The position numbers and the translations under genes were made by a program. A stretch of 64,000 nucleotides of DNA from the NCBI RefSeq assembly GCF_014205015.1, contig NZ_JACHMO010000001.1, positions 1,984,001 through 2,048,000 of the forward strand, written 5' to 3'. Below the pieces are notes generated by a model. The model had not been told where the DNA came from. It saw nothing but the letters and a program-made list of their open reading frames with translations, and did not search any database. Position 1 is the stretch's first letter. Each line of letters opens with the position of its first letter. The stretch is from Saccharothrix ecbatanensis. GTDB lineage: Bacteria; Actinomycetota; Actinomycetes; Mycobacteriales; Pseudonocardiaceae. Below, piece after piece: positions 53,798-62,676 of the stretch.

Positions 53798-54777
53798 GGG
53801 CGTTCGGGTACACCCCGGTCCGGGAACCGGCGGAGGCGGTGCGCGTGGCGCGGGAGACGCCGGGCGCAGCGTTCATCGCGGGTGGCACGGACTTGTTGAA
53901 CCTCATGCGGGACGGGGCGCAGCGGCACGAGCACCTCGTCGACATCAACCGGCTCGACCTGGCGTCGGTCACCGACTCGGCGAACGGCCTGCGCATCGGC
54001 GGGTTGGCCCGGATGCGGCAGGTGGCCGAGCACCGGTCGGTCCGCGAACGCTTCCCCGTGCTCGCCGAGGCGCTGGAGGCCTCGGCGTCACCGCAAGTGC
54101 GCAACATGGCGACGATCGGCGGGAACCTGCTGCAACGCACCAGGTGCGGTTACTTCCGGGACGCGGCCTCGGCGTGCAACAAGCGGTCGCCGGGCAGCGG
54201 GTGTCCCGCGCTGGAGGGCTGGAACCGCGGCCACGCCGTGCTCGGCGGTAGCGGGCACTGCATCGCCACCCACCCGTCGGACCTGGCGGTCGCCCTGCTC
54301 GCCCTCGACGCGGTGGTGCACCTGCTCGGTCCGGACGGTCCACGACAGGTCCCGCTGGGTGAGTTCTACCTCCGGCCGGGGCAGGTGTCGCACGCCGACA
54401 CGGTGCTGCGGCCGGCCGAGCTGATCACCTCGGTCGAGGTGCCCCGAGGCACGGCGGCGGCCCGGTCGCGCTACCTGAAACTGCGTGACCGCGCGACGTT
54501 CGAGTTCGCGGTCGTCTCGATCGCGGCCGTCCTGGAGATGCGCGGAGGCAGCGTCGGGGACGTGAGGTTGGCGTTCGGCGGGATCGGGACGACCCCGTGG
54601 CGCTCGCCCGAGGCAGAGGCGGTCCTGCGGGGAGCGCCGCTGACGGTGGAGGCGATCGAGCGGGCCGGCCGCGCGCTCGTGCGCGATGCCGTGCCCCGGC
54701 GGCACAACGGGTTCAAGGTCGAGCTGGTGCAGCGTGCGCTGGTGGAACTGATCGGCGGAATGGGAGGTCTGCGGTGA
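53794..54777 (+). CDS. Molybdenum hydroxylase, FAD-binding subunit
   Basis: About 327 residues. FAD_binding_5 domain (EAVRVARETPGAAFIAGGTDLLNLMRDG; ASASPQVRNMATIGGNLLQRTRCGYFRD) and a CO dehydrogenase flavoprotein C-terminal domain. The extra Cys residues around TRCGYFRDAASACNKRSPGSGCPALEG match the [4Fe-4S]-binding insertion of PaoB-like subunits. GTG at 53794 and its own stop are both in GTGA overlaps, so the three subunits are coupled. Confidence 0.92.
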   Translation: MRAFGYTPVREPAEAVRVARETPGAAFIAGGTDLLNLMRDGAQRHEHLVDINRLDLASVTDSANGLRIGGLARMRQVAEHRSVRERFPVLAEALEASASPQVRNMATIGGNLLQRTRCGYFRDAASACNKRSPGSGCPALEGWNRGHAVLGGSGHCIATHPSDLAVALLALDAVVHLLGPDGPRQVPLGEFYLRPGQVSHADTVLRPAELITSVEVPRGTAAARSRYLKLRDRATFEFAVVSIAAVLEMRGGSVGDVRLAFGGIGTTPWRSPEAEAVLRGAPLTVEAIERAGRALVRDAVPRRHNGFKVELVQRALVELIGGMGGLR

Positions 54778-56960
54778 CCGGCCGCTTGGTAGGACGCCCG
54801 GTGGTGCGCGTCGACGGCCGTGCGAAGGTCACCGGCGCCGCCCGATACCCGGCCGACGACCCGGTGCCCGGGGCCTTGCACGGGTTCCTGGTGACCAGCA
54901 CGGTGGCACGCGGCGAGGTGGTCGGCATCGACACGTCGGACGCACTGGCGCACCCCGGCGTGGTCGCGGTGTACACCCATCTCGACCTGCCCCGCCTGAC
55001 CGTGCCCCCGTTCCCGTACGTCAAGGGGTTCATCCCGCTCCAGGGCACCGCGGTCCACCACGCCGGCCAGCCCGTGGCGATCGTCCTGGCCGCGACGGTG
55101 GAGCAGGCGGTGGAAGGCGCGAACCTGGTCCGGGTCGACTACCGCGCCGAGCGGCCGACGGCGTCGATCGACGCCGCGACCGAGCCGCCGCACCTGCCAC
55201 TCCCGTTCCGCGGTCGGCCCAACGAGATCGCCCGCGGCGACGCGGAATCCGCGCTGGCGGCGGCGGAAGTCCGACTGGACGTCCGCTACTCCAGCCCGAC
55301 GCGCCACCACAACCCGATCGAGCCGCACGCCACCACGGCGGAGTGGGACGGAGACAGCCTGACGCTGCACGAGACCACCCAAGGCGTCAACCTCACCAGG
55401 GTGGTCCTGGCCACGGCGTTCGGCCTGCCACCGGACCGGATCCGCGTGCTGGCCCCGTTCCTGGGCGGTGGTTTCGGCGCGAAGGGACCGATCTGGCCGC
55501 ACACCATCCTCACCGTCGCCGCCGCGCGGTTGGCGCGGCGGCCGGTCCGCCTGGTGCTCAGCCGCGCCCAGATGTTCACCCTGACCGGCCACCGGTCGGA
55601 GTTCCGCCAGCACCTGCGGGTCGGCGCCACGCGACAGGGCAAGCTCACCGCCATCGCCGAGACGACCGCGGCCCAGTTGACCCGCACCGAGGAGTCGATC
55701 TTCAACGAGAGCGACTCGACCAGCGTCCTGTACGACTGCCCCGACGTCCACATCAGACAGGAAGGCGTGCCGCTCGACATCGCGACGTCCAGCTACATGC
55801 GCTCACCGGAGACCACCGCCCACTTCGGCCTGGAAACCGCCCTGGACGAGCTCGCCTGGCTGCTGCGCCTGGACCCGGTGGAGCTGAGGCGGCGCAACCA
55901 CACCGAGGTCGACCAGGAGACGGGCTCGCGGATCAGCGGCAAGCACCTGCTGCACTGCTACCGGATCGCGTCCGAGGCCTTCGGCTGGTTCCGGCGCACA
56001 TCCCGACCCGGCGCCACCAAGGAGGGCGACGAGTACGTCGGTTGGGGCATGGCCACCGAGACGCACACCTTCGCCACCGCACCGGCCGCCATGCCGGTCA
56101 CCGCGTCGGTCGCGGTCGGCGTCGACGGCAGGGCGGTGGTGCGCATCGCCACCCAGGACATCGGCACCGGCACGTACACGGTGATCAGCCAGGTCGCGGG
56201 CGACGCCCTGGGCATGCCGCTCGACGCCGTCACCGCCGTCATCGGCGACACCGCGCTGCCGTATTCGGGCGTGTCGGCCGGTTCGGCGACGATCGCGAGC
56301 GTGACCGGCCCGGTGGACAAGGCCGCCCGTGCCGCGCGGGACGCGGTGGTGGCCCTGGCGGTGGCCGACCAGCGGTCCCCACTGGCCGGTGTCCCGACGG
56401 ACGAGGTGGTGACCGCGCACGGCCACATGTTCCACGTGCGGGACCGCGAGCGACGCGACAGCTACCGCGCCGTCGTCGGCAGGCACGGCACACCGGTCGA
56501 GGCGACGGGCAGCGTGCAGAACACGCCGGGCCACTCCTACGGCACGGTCTTCCTCGAAGTCCGGGTGCACGCCAGGCTGGGTTCGGTGCGCGTCACCCGC
56601 GTCGTGACCGCCCACGACATGGGCCGGGTGATGAACCGCCGCACCGCACGGGGTCAAGTGCTCGGCGGTGTGACGTGGGGGATCGGGCACGCGCTGATGG
56701 AACACACCGTCTACGACCCGCGCACCGCCCGCGTGGTCAACCCGAACCTGTCCACCTACCTCATGCCCGTGTCCGCGGACGCCCCGGCGGTGGAAACCCA
56801 CTTCGTCGACCGCCCGGACCCGGGCAGCACCGCCCTGGGCGCGCGCGGGTTCGGCGAGACCCCGATCACCGGGGTGCCGGCCGCCATCGGCAACGCCGTC
56901 TACCACGCCACCGGCCGACGCGTGCGGGACCTGCCCATCACGCGGGACAAGCTGTTGTAG
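54774..56960 (+). CDS. Molybdenum hydroxylase, molybdopterin-binding catalytic subunit
   Basis: About 728 residues. Two-part xanthine-oxidase-type subunit: VVRVDGRAKVTGAARYPADD at the start, FLGGGFGAKGPIWPH, IATQDIGTGTYTVISQVAGDALG, and the catalytic base E695 in GARGFGETPITG. Overall closest to PaoC/YagR-type aldehyde oxidoreductases. It has no signal of its own and would be exported with the Tat-tagged small subunit. No PaoD/MocA-like maturation chaperone is adjacent; a MOSC protein lies 4.9 kb downstream. Confidence 0.92.
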   Translation: MTGRLVGRPVVRVDGRAKVTGAARYPADDPVPGALHGFLVTSTVARGEVVGIDTSDALAHPGVVAVYTHLDLPRLTVPPFPYVKGFIPLQGTAVHHAGQPVAIVLAATVEQAVEGANLVRVDYRAERPTASIDAATEPPHLPLPFRGRPNEIARGDAESALAAAEVRLDVRYSSPTRHHNPIEPHATTAEWDGDSLTLHETTQGVNLTRVVLATAFGLPPDRIRVLAPFLGGGFGAKGPIWPHTILTVAAARLARRPVRLVLSRAQMFTLTGHRSEFRQHLRVGATRQGKLTAIAETTAAQLTRTEESIFNESDSTSVLYDCPDVHIRQEGVPLDIATSSYMRSPETTAHFGLETALDELAWLLRLDPVELRRRNHTEVDQETGSRISGKHLLHCYRIASEAFGWFRRTSRPGATKEGDEYVGWGMATETHTFATAPAAMPVTASVAVGVDGRAVVRIATQDIGTGTYTVISQVAGDALGMPLDAVTAVIGDTALPYSGVSAGSATIASVTGPVDKAARAARDAVVALAVADQRSPLAGVPTDEVVTAHGHMFHVRDRERRDSYRAVVGRHGTPVEATGSVQNTPGHSYGTVFLEVRVHARLGSVRVTRVVTAHDMGRVMNRRTARGQVLGGVTWGIGHALMEHTVYDPRTARVVNPNLSTYLMPVSADAPAVETHFVDRPDPGSTALGARGFGETPITGVPAAIGNAVYHATGRRVRDLPITRDKLL

Positions 56961-56973
56961 GGGAGGTCGCGGT

Positions 56974-57261
56974 GTGCAACTGGTCGTGGTGGCGGTGCCG
57001 GAACTACAACTCGCGATATGCGATGCGCATTGTTACGGGCCGCAACGTATTGAGATGAAACGAGACGTCTTACCCAACCTGTGTTCATCGCCAATTGAAT
57101 TGCTGGGCACCCCGGACCTGCTGCCCGGCACGAAGCGGCTGTTCGACGAGATGGCGGCGGCGCCGGTGCCGTTCCAGTTCGTCCTCCAGTCCGCGCGCGA
57201 CGGTCGGGTCGCCCGTGCCCTGACCGCCAACGGCACCACGTTCGACACCGTGGCAATTTAG
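56974..57261 (+). CDS. Small protein of unknown function
   Basis: About 95 residues from a GTG 13 bases after the molybdenum hydroxylase. The first third (QLVVVAVPELQLAICDAHCYG) lies in DNA with clearly lower GC and rare codons; the second part (IELLGTPDLLPGTKRLFDEM, VLQSARDGRVARALTANGTTF) has typical composition. I do not recognise a family. It may be a recent fusion of a foreign and a native piece or a partly degraded gene. A strong hairpin follows. Confidence 0.45.
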   Translation: MQLVVVAVPELQLAICDAHCYGPQRIEMKRDVLPNLCSSPIELLGTPDLLPGTKRLFDEMAAAPVPFQFVLQSARDGRVARALTANGTTFDTVAI

Positions 57262-57287
57262 CTTCGGGGCCTGGCCGACGGCTCGAC

Positions 57288-57321
57288 CCGGACCCCGGTA
57301 CGGTCACGTGCCGGGGTCCGG
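57288..57321. terminator. Hairpin terminator
   Basis: CCGGACCCCGG (57288-57298) pairs perfectly with CCGGGGTCCGG (57311-57321) around a 12-base loop. It closes the molybdenum hydroxylase transcription unit. The GTG at 57308 lies inside this loop, which argues against its use as start of the next gene. Confidence 0.7.
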
Positions 57322-57358
57322 CACTCGGCCCGTTGGTCGACGCGAAGGTGGAACGGCG

Positions 57359-58294
57359 CTGAACGTCATCGTCATCGGCGGCGGCCAAGCGGGGCTCGCC
57401 GCCGGCTACCACCTGCGTCGCGCCGGGGTGGACTTCACCATCCTCGACGCCCAACCCGAACCCGGCGGCGCGTGGTTGCACGGGTGGGACTCGCTGCGCC
57501 TGTTCTCCCCGGCCCGTCACAGCTCGCTGCCGGGGTGGCCGATGCCCCGCTTCCCGCACGAGGGCTACCCGACCGCAGACCACGTCGTGGACTACCTGGC
57601 CTCCTACGAGAAGCGGTACGAGCTGCCGGTCGAGCGTTCCGTCCGCGTTCGTTCGGTGCGGCGAGTCGAGGGCGGCTACGACGTGGACGGCCGGTTCGCC
57701 GACGCCGTGATCAGCGCCACCGGCACCTGGTGGCGCCCGTTCATCCCCGCCGTGGCCCGTGACCTGCCCGGCCGCCACCTGCACACCGTGCAGTACCGCA
57801 ACCCGCAGCAGCTCGCCGGACAGCGCGTGGTCGTGGTCGGCGGCGGCAACTCCGGCGCCCAGATCGCGGCCGACCTGGCCGACCACGTGGACCTGACCTG
57901 GATCACCCGTCGCCCGCCCCGCTACCTGCCGGACGAGATCGACGGCAAGGCCCTGTTCGGCATCGCCACCCAGTGGCCCGGAGGCGTCGGCGCGCTGGGG
58001 GACATCGTCGCCGTCCCACCCGTGCGCGACGCCCGCGACCGAGGACTGCTCGTCGCCCGACCGATGGACCGCCGGCTGGTGGCCGACGCCGACACCGTCA
58101 TCTGGTGCACCGGCTTCCGCCCCGCCCTCGACCACCTCGCACCCCTGAACCTGCGCGACCGCAACGGCCACGTCCACGCCGGACCCCGCCTCCACCCGCT
58201 CGGCTACGGCGACTGGACCGGCCCGGCCTCGGCCACCCTCATCGGCGTCGGCCCCACCGCACGGGCAGCAGTCGCGGAACTCGTCCGGACCTGA
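57359..58294 (+). CDS. Flavin-containing monooxygenase-like / thioredoxin reductase-like oxidoreductase
   Basis: About 311 residues. Two dinucleotide folds: NVIVIGGGQAGLAAGYHLRRAG (FAD) and VVVVGGGNSGAQIAADLAD (NADPH), with ISATGTWWRPF and VIWCTGFRP between and after. Close to the short CzcO/YhiN-like flavoproteins. The start is uncertain: CTG at 57359 directly precedes the FAD strand and has GAAGGTGG in place, whereas the only in-frame GTG (57308) sits in a terminator loop. Substrate unknown. Confidence 0.82.
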   Translation: MNVIVIGGGQAGLAAGYHLRRAGVDFTILDAQPEPGGAWLHGWDSLRLFSPARHSSLPGWPMPRFPHEGYPTADHVVDYLASYEKRYELPVERSVRVRSVRRVEGGYDVDGRFADAVISATGTWWRPFIPAVARDLPGRHLHTVQYRNPQQLAGQRVVVVGGGNSGAQIAADLADHVDLTWITRRPPRYLPDEIDGKALFGIATQWPGGVGALGDIVAVPPVRDARDRGLLVARPMDRRLVADADTVIWCTGFRPALDHLAPLNLRDRNGHVHAGPRLHPLGYGDWTGPASATLIGVGPTARAAVAELVRT

Positions 58295-58364
58295 TCGGAT
58301 CGGACCGGAACGGTCGGGCACGGCAGGGGTGTCGTCGGCCAGGGTTGAAGTCGAAGGAGGACTC

Positions 58365-59234
58365 GTGATCTCGGCACTCAACCGGCTCGTCGACCTTGTC
58401 GATGAGCACCTCACCGAAGAACTCGACGTCAACGGCTTGGCCAGGGAGCTCGGCACGACCGAGTACCACCTGCGCCGGATGTTCTCGTCGTTGGCCGGAA
58501 TGCCGCTGTCGGAGTACGTGCGCCGCCGCCGCATGACCGTCGCCGCCGCCGACATCGTCCGGGGCGAGGACGATCTGCTCAGCGTCGCGGTCCGGCACGG
58601 CTACGGCTCGACCGAGGCGTTCGGACGCGCCTTCCGGGCCGTCCACGGCGCCGGCCCCGGTGACGTCCGCCGAGACGGAGGCCCTCTTCGCACCCAACCC
58701 CAAGTCAGGTTCCGCCTGACCGTCGAAGGGAGTACCCCCATGGACACCCGCATCGCCGACCGCCCCGCGTTCCGGCTCGTCGGGCACGCGGCCCGCGTCC
58801 CGCTCATCCACCAGGGCGTCAACCCGCACATCCAGCAGCACATCGCGGCACTTCCGCAGGAGGCGCACGCGCGGCTGAAGGCGCTCAGCGACACCGAGCC
58901 GGGAGGTTTGCTGCAAGTCTCGGACGACCTCGATTCCGACGGCGCCGAGGGCAGCGAGTTGACCTACCTGCACGGCGTCGCAGTCCGCCAGGACGCGACG
59001 GTCCCGGACGACCTCGACGCCATCGAGGTGCCGACCGGGACGTGGGCGGTCTTCCGCACCGCCGGACCGCACCCCGAGGCCTTGCAGACGACCTGGGCCG
59101 CGACCGCCACCGACTGGTTCCCCTCCAACCCGTGGCGCCTGCGCCCCGGACCGTCGATCGTCGCGATCCTGGACCGCGCGGACGACTTCAGCACCGCCAC
59201 CTGCGAACTGTGGCTGCCGGTCGAACCGGCGTGA
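58365..59234 (+). CDS. AraC-family regulator with GyrI-like effector domain
   Basis: About 289 residues. N-terminal AraC DNA-binding domain (LNRLVDLVDEHLTEELDVNGLARELGTTEYHLRRMFSSLAGMPLSEYVRRRRM; VRHGYGSTEAFGRAFRAVHGAGPGDVRR) followed by a GyrI-like/AraC effector-binding domain (RIADRPAFRLVGHAARVPLIHQG, GTWAVFRTAGPHPEALQTTWAATATDWFPSNPWRLRPGPSI). The order is that of Rob/SoxS-like drug sensors. The GTG at 58365 follows GGAGGA. A hairpin terminator follows. Confidence 0.9.
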   Translation: MISALNRLVDLVDEHLTEELDVNGLARELGTTEYHLRRMFSSLAGMPLSEYVRRRRMTVAAADIVRGEDDLLSVAVRHGYGSTEAFGRAFRAVHGAGPGDVRRDGGPLRTQPQVRFRLTVEGSTPMDTRIADRPAFRLVGHAARVPLIHQGVNPHIQQHIAALPQEAHARLKALSDTEPGGLLQVSDDLDSDGAEGSELTYLHGVAVRQDATVPDDLDAIEVPTGTWAVFRTAGPHPEALQTTWAATATDWFPSNPWRLRPGPSIVAILDRADDFSTATCELWLPVEPA

Positions 59235-59266
59235 CAACGGGCGTGACGACCCGGGCAGCGTGAGGC

Positions 59267-59304
59267 CCGGCCGGTTCCCGGTCATCCGACTGGGAACCGG
59301 CCGG
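59267..59304. terminator. Hairpin terminator after the AraC/GyrI-like gene
   Basis: CCGGCCGGTTCCC (59267-59279) pairs with GGGAACCGGCCGG (59292-59304), a perfect 13-base stem with a 12-base loop, 33 bases after the stop codon. Confidence 0.75.
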
Positions 59305-59375
59305 CGCCGGCGGATCGGCGCCGACGTCGTCGCTAGGCTCGTCGGGCTCGATCCACCGACCGGCGAGGAGCAGCA

Positions 59376-60197
59376 GTGACCGACACCTGGGTGCCCGCGG
59401 GAATCGACACCTCGAAGCCGTCCGCGGCGCGGGTGTACGACTGCTTACTCGGCGGCGGCCACAACTTCCCCGCCGACCGGCAAGTGGCCGAGTTCATCGT
59501 CACCAGGCTGCCGAGGGCGCGGGAGATCGCGGGCTCGAACCGGGCCTTCCTGCGCCGCGCGGTGCTGTTCATGGCCGAGCGGGGCATCACCCGGTTCCTC
59601 GACCTGGGCTCCGGCATCCCCACCGTGGGCAACGTGCACGAGATCGCCCAACGCGCCAACCCCGCCAGCCGCGTGGTGTACGTCGACTACGAGCCCGTCG
59701 CCGTGGCCCACAGCGAACTGATCCTGAGCGACAACGACCGCGCGGACGTCGTGCGGGCCGACTTCACCGACTCCGACAGCGTCCTGAACGCAGCCGCGGT
59801 CCGCGACCTGCTCGCCACCGACGAGCCGATCGGGCTGCTGATGGTCGCCGTCCACCACTTCGTGCCCGACGAGAAGGACCCGGCGGCCCTCGTGGCGCTC
59901 TACCGCGACGCCCTGCCACCGGGGAGCTACGTGGCGATCTCGCACCTCACCGCGGACCACGACCCCGACGGCATGGCCGAGGTGACCAGGTCGATGGCCG
60001 CCAGCCCTGACCCCATGTTCTTCCGCCCGTTCGACCGCGTGGCCGAGTTGTTCGACGGCATGGACCTGGTCGAACCGGGTGTGGTCGACGCGCCGAGCTG
60101 GCATCCCGAACCCGGCATCACCCACGTCGGGACCCCCGTGCAGGGTGTCTACGGCGGCGTCGCCCGCGTTCGTGGCGGTGCAGTCGAAGCCGAGTGA
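59376..60197 (+). CDS. DUF574-type SAM-dependent methyltransferase
   Basis: About 273 residues. Family start IDTSKPSAARVYDCLLGGGHNFPADRQVAE, SAM-binding motif FLDLGSGIPTVGNVHEIAQ, acidic end of strand 2 VVYVDYEPVAVAHS, and ADFTDSDSVLN, GLLMVAVHHFVPDEKDP. These proteins are very numerous in actinomycetes and their substrates are unknown. GTG at 59376 with GGAGCAGCA upstream. Confidence 0.9.
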   Translation: MTDTWVPAGIDTSKPSAARVYDCLLGGGHNFPADRQVAEFIVTRLPRAREIAGSNRAFLRRAVLFMAERGITRFLDLGSGIPTVGNVHEIAQRANPASRVVYVDYEPVAVAHSELILSDNDRADVVRADFTDSDSVLNAAAVRDLLATDEPIGLLMVAVHHFVPDEKDPAALVALYRDALPPGSYVAISHLTADHDPDGMAEVTRSMAASPDPMFFRPFDRVAELFDGMDLVEPGVVDAPSWHPEPGITHVGTPVQGVYGGVARVRGGAVEAE

Positions 60198-60261
60198 CCC
60201 GTGCCGCGATGATCAGCGCAAATCCGGGCTGAGGGCGTGCGGCTGTGTCATCATCTGCGCC

Positions 60262-61389
60262 GTGGGGGACGTCATCAAGGCCGCGCCGAAGGCCATCGAG
60301 CTGCTGGGCGACCTCGTGCAGCGCCAGAGCGTCGGCATCGCCGCGCACATCAAAGCGCTGGAGCGCAACCAGGTCTCCGACATCGGCCAGGGCCTCTTCC
60401 AGGAGATCACCGGCCACCTGGAGAGCCTGCGCTTCCACGCGCAGGACAACACGCGGCGCGCGCTGAGCCTCGCCGGTTCGTCGGCGGTCGAGCTGGCCGG
60501 CGCGGCCCGCTTCTACGGCGCCACGGACCTCGCCGAGGCGGACCGGCTGGACAAGACGTACCCGACGGTCCCGACGTACCCGAGGAACGTCGAGGCGGGC
60601 GAACTGCCGGCGGGCGTCGCGTCGAGCGGCTTCACCGACGTGGTCGAGACGAGGTACTACAACGGCCCCGGCGAGACGAGCCTCGAGAAGGAAGTGCTGC
60701 GGGACAAGTGGCCGATGGGTCTTGAGGACAAGCTCGCCCAGTGGCTGTCGCCCGGCGACCTCGGCTCGGTGGCCGCGATGGCGGACAAGATCGCGCAGAA
60801 GATCCTCGGCTGGAGCCCGCTGGGCCGCATCACCGAGGTCTACAGCGGCGACTGGGACGCCATCTACCGGGAGAGCGTCGTCATCGCCGACACCGGCACC
60901 GCGTTCGACGGCATCGTCAAGAACCTCCAGCGCGGCCGTTACGCGATCCAGGAGTTCTGGGACGGCAACGCGGCGGCGGCTGCCGCGCAGTGGCTCGACC
61001 GGTTCACCCTCGGCTGCGCGGAGCACGCGAAGTACTGCCACGACGTCGCCAAGAAGGTGTCGCTGCTCGCCGAGGCCGCCTTCCACCTCTACCAGACGAT
61101 CGGCTTCCTGCTGGAGACGTTGATCGACGCCATCGTCGCGCTGCTCACCGCGATGAGGGGCAAGCCGGTGCTCAAGTTCCTCGGCACGATCGCTGACGTC
61201 GCCACCGGTGGGCAGGCGAGGTTCATCGGTTCGATCATCGGCATCGCCAACAAGATCCAGTCCGCGGTCGACCAGCTCTGGGCGATCGCGCACGGTTTCG
61301 CGGCCGTCGTGCAGACCGTGCGGGCGGAGGGCGACGGTGTGCGCGCGATCTGGCCGTGGTCCCACTTCGACCACCCGGCGGCGTCATGA
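60262..61389 (+). CDS. WxG-motif helical protein, possible type VII secretion substrate
   Basis: About 375 residues. Alpha-helical throughout. Between residues 210 and 260 a helix-turn-helix hairpin with a W-x-G centre (GIVKNLQRGRYAIQEFWDGNAAAAAAQWLDRF) resembles WXG100/LXG proteins. It is followed by a hydrophobic helix pair (LYQTIGFLLETLIDAIVALLTAM). There is no Sec signal. The GTG at 60262 begins GDVIKAAPKAIEL. The next gene overlaps its stop (ATGA) and may encode a partner. No type VII machinery is in the window, so export is inference. Confidence 0.65.
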   Translation: MGDVIKAAPKAIELLGDLVQRQSVGIAAHIKALERNQVSDIGQGLFQEITGHLESLRFHAQDNTRRALSLAGSSAVELAGAARFYGATDLAEADRLDKTYPTVPTYPRNVEAGELPAGVASSGFTDVVETRYYNGPGETSLEKEVLRDKWPMGLEDKLAQWLSPGDLGSVAAMADKIAQKILGWSPLGRITEVYSGDWDAIYRESVVIADTGTAFDGIVKNLQRGRYAIQEFWDGNAAAAAAQWLDRFTLGCAEHAKYCHDVAKKVSLLAEAAFHLYQTIGFLLETLIDAIVALLTAMRGKPVLKFLGTIADVATGGQARFIGSIIGIANKIQSAVDQLWAIAHGFAAVVQTVRAEGDGVRAIWPWSHFDHPAAS

Positions 61390-61763
61390 CGAATCCGTTC
61401 ACGACCGCCGAGGGCGAGCAGGCACAGCGCAACCTGTTCCGCGCACTGGCCGCGGCGGACGACGGCGCGATGGCCGACTTCGCGAAGGAGGTCGTCGCCG
61501 GCCGCCGGAGCCCGCGCGATCTGCTGACCCAGGGCTGGGCGGTGGAGTCGGTGATGGACGAGACCCTCGCCGCGGTCGACAAGTTCCACCGGCTGCCGGA
61601 AGCGGAACGCGAGGTGCTGGTCGAGGAGGGGCCGGCGTTCCTCGAAGAGTACGTCGCCGGGCTTGCGGGAATGGACGTCGAGCCGACTCCTCCGCCGGCC
61701 AGGCCTGTGCGTGACGATGACGATGACGATCAGGGGCCGTCGTTGCTCAGGGACGCCTGGTAG
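61386..61763 (+). CDS. Small acidic partner protein of the WxG-motif gene
   Basis: About 125 residues, acidic and helical (ALAAADDGAMADFAKEVVAG, EAEREVLVEEGPAFLEEYVAG), with a Pro stretch and a run of six Asp near the end (RPVRDDDDDDQGP). No recognised domain. The ATG overlaps the upstream stop, so it is made together with the WxG-type protein; an escort or immunity-like role is conceivable but not shown. Confidence 0.6.
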   Translation: MTNPFTTAEGEQAQRNLFRALAAADDGAMADFAKEVVAGRRSPRDLLTQGWAVESVMDETLAAVDKFHRLPEAEREVLVEEGPAFLEEYVAGLAGMDVEPTPPPARPVRDDDDDDQGPSLLRDAW

Positions 61764-61839
61764 TCCGCTTCCCCCGGAATCCCGGGCGTACCACCACGAA
61801 TCACGGCGCGAGGTCGGTGGCGGGGAGTACTTTGGCCGC

Positions 61840-62628
61840 ATGGCAACCGTTTCCGCGCTGGCGACGTACCCGATCAAAGGGTGTGGCGGGGTCGTCCTCG
61901 AGCGGGCCGAGGCCACTCCGACCGGGTTGGCCGACGATCGGTTGTTCGCGCCGGTCGGGCCGGACGGGACGATCGTCTGGCAGGGTCAGGCGCCGCTGCT
62001 GGCCGCGGTCCGTGCGCGGTTGCTGCACGAGGGCGCGAAGCTGGAGTTGAGCGCACCCGGCGCAGGCGAGCTGGTGGTGGACGTGGTGACGGACGGGCCG
62101 ACCCAGCCGATCGACATCGAGAAGTGGCCGGGGGCCGGGATCGACCAGGGCGACGAGGTGGCGGAATGGCTGTCCGGAGCCATCGGCACGCCGGTCCGCT
62201 TGATGCGCGAGCCGGCGCGGGCGAGCCGTGCCCGCGGCCCGGCCGACCCGGGCGCGCTGCTGGTCCTCTCGCTGTCCACACTGGACGGTCTGAACGCGCG
62301 GATCCTGGAGCGCGGTGCGAATCCCGTTCCGATGGACCGGTTCCGGCCCAACATCGTGATCAGCGGCTGGCCCGAGCCGCACACCGAGGACCGGGTGGAA
62401 CGGATGACGATCGGCGGCGCCGAGATCGGCTTCGGTGAGCCCGCCATCCGCTGCGCGGTCACCCTGGTCGACCAGTCGACCGGGATGCGTGTCGGCCCCG
62501 AGCCGTTGCGCACGTTGGCCGACTACCGCCGCGTACCCGACGGCACCATCTTCGGCCTCAAAGCGTCCGTGCTTTCCCCGGGCGCCATCGCCGTCGGCGA
62601 CAGCGTCACCGTCACCGAATGGCGCTGA
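61840..62628 (+). CDS. MOSC-domain protein
   Basis: About 262 residues. N-terminal MOSC_N beta-barrel (SALATYPIKGCGGVVLERAEATPTGLADDR) and MOSC domain (RFRPNIVISGWPEPHTEDRV, IRCAVTLVDQSTGMRVGPEPLRTLADYRR). The usual catalytic Cys is present as IRCAVT. Related proteins transfer sulfur to or bind the molybdenum cofactor (mARC/YcbX-like), in the cytoplasm. It could serve the molybdenum hydroxylase upstream, but distance makes this a guess. Confidence 0.88.
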   Translation: MATVSALATYPIKGCGGVVLERAEATPTGLADDRLFAPVGPDGTIVWQGQAPLLAAVRARLLHEGAKLELSAPGAGELVVDVVTDGPTQPIDIEKWPGAGIDQGDEVAEWLSGAIGTPVRLMREPARASRARGPADPGALLVLSLSTLDGLNARILERGANPVPMDRFRPNIVISGWPEPHTEDRVERMTIGGAEIGFGEPAIRCAVTLVDQSTGMRVGPEPLRTLADYRRVPDGTIFGLKASVLSPGAIAVGDSVTVTEWR

Positions 62629-62676
62629 CCCGCGCCCGCGCACGACCTCGCCACGTGAAGACCACGACCTGGAGCA

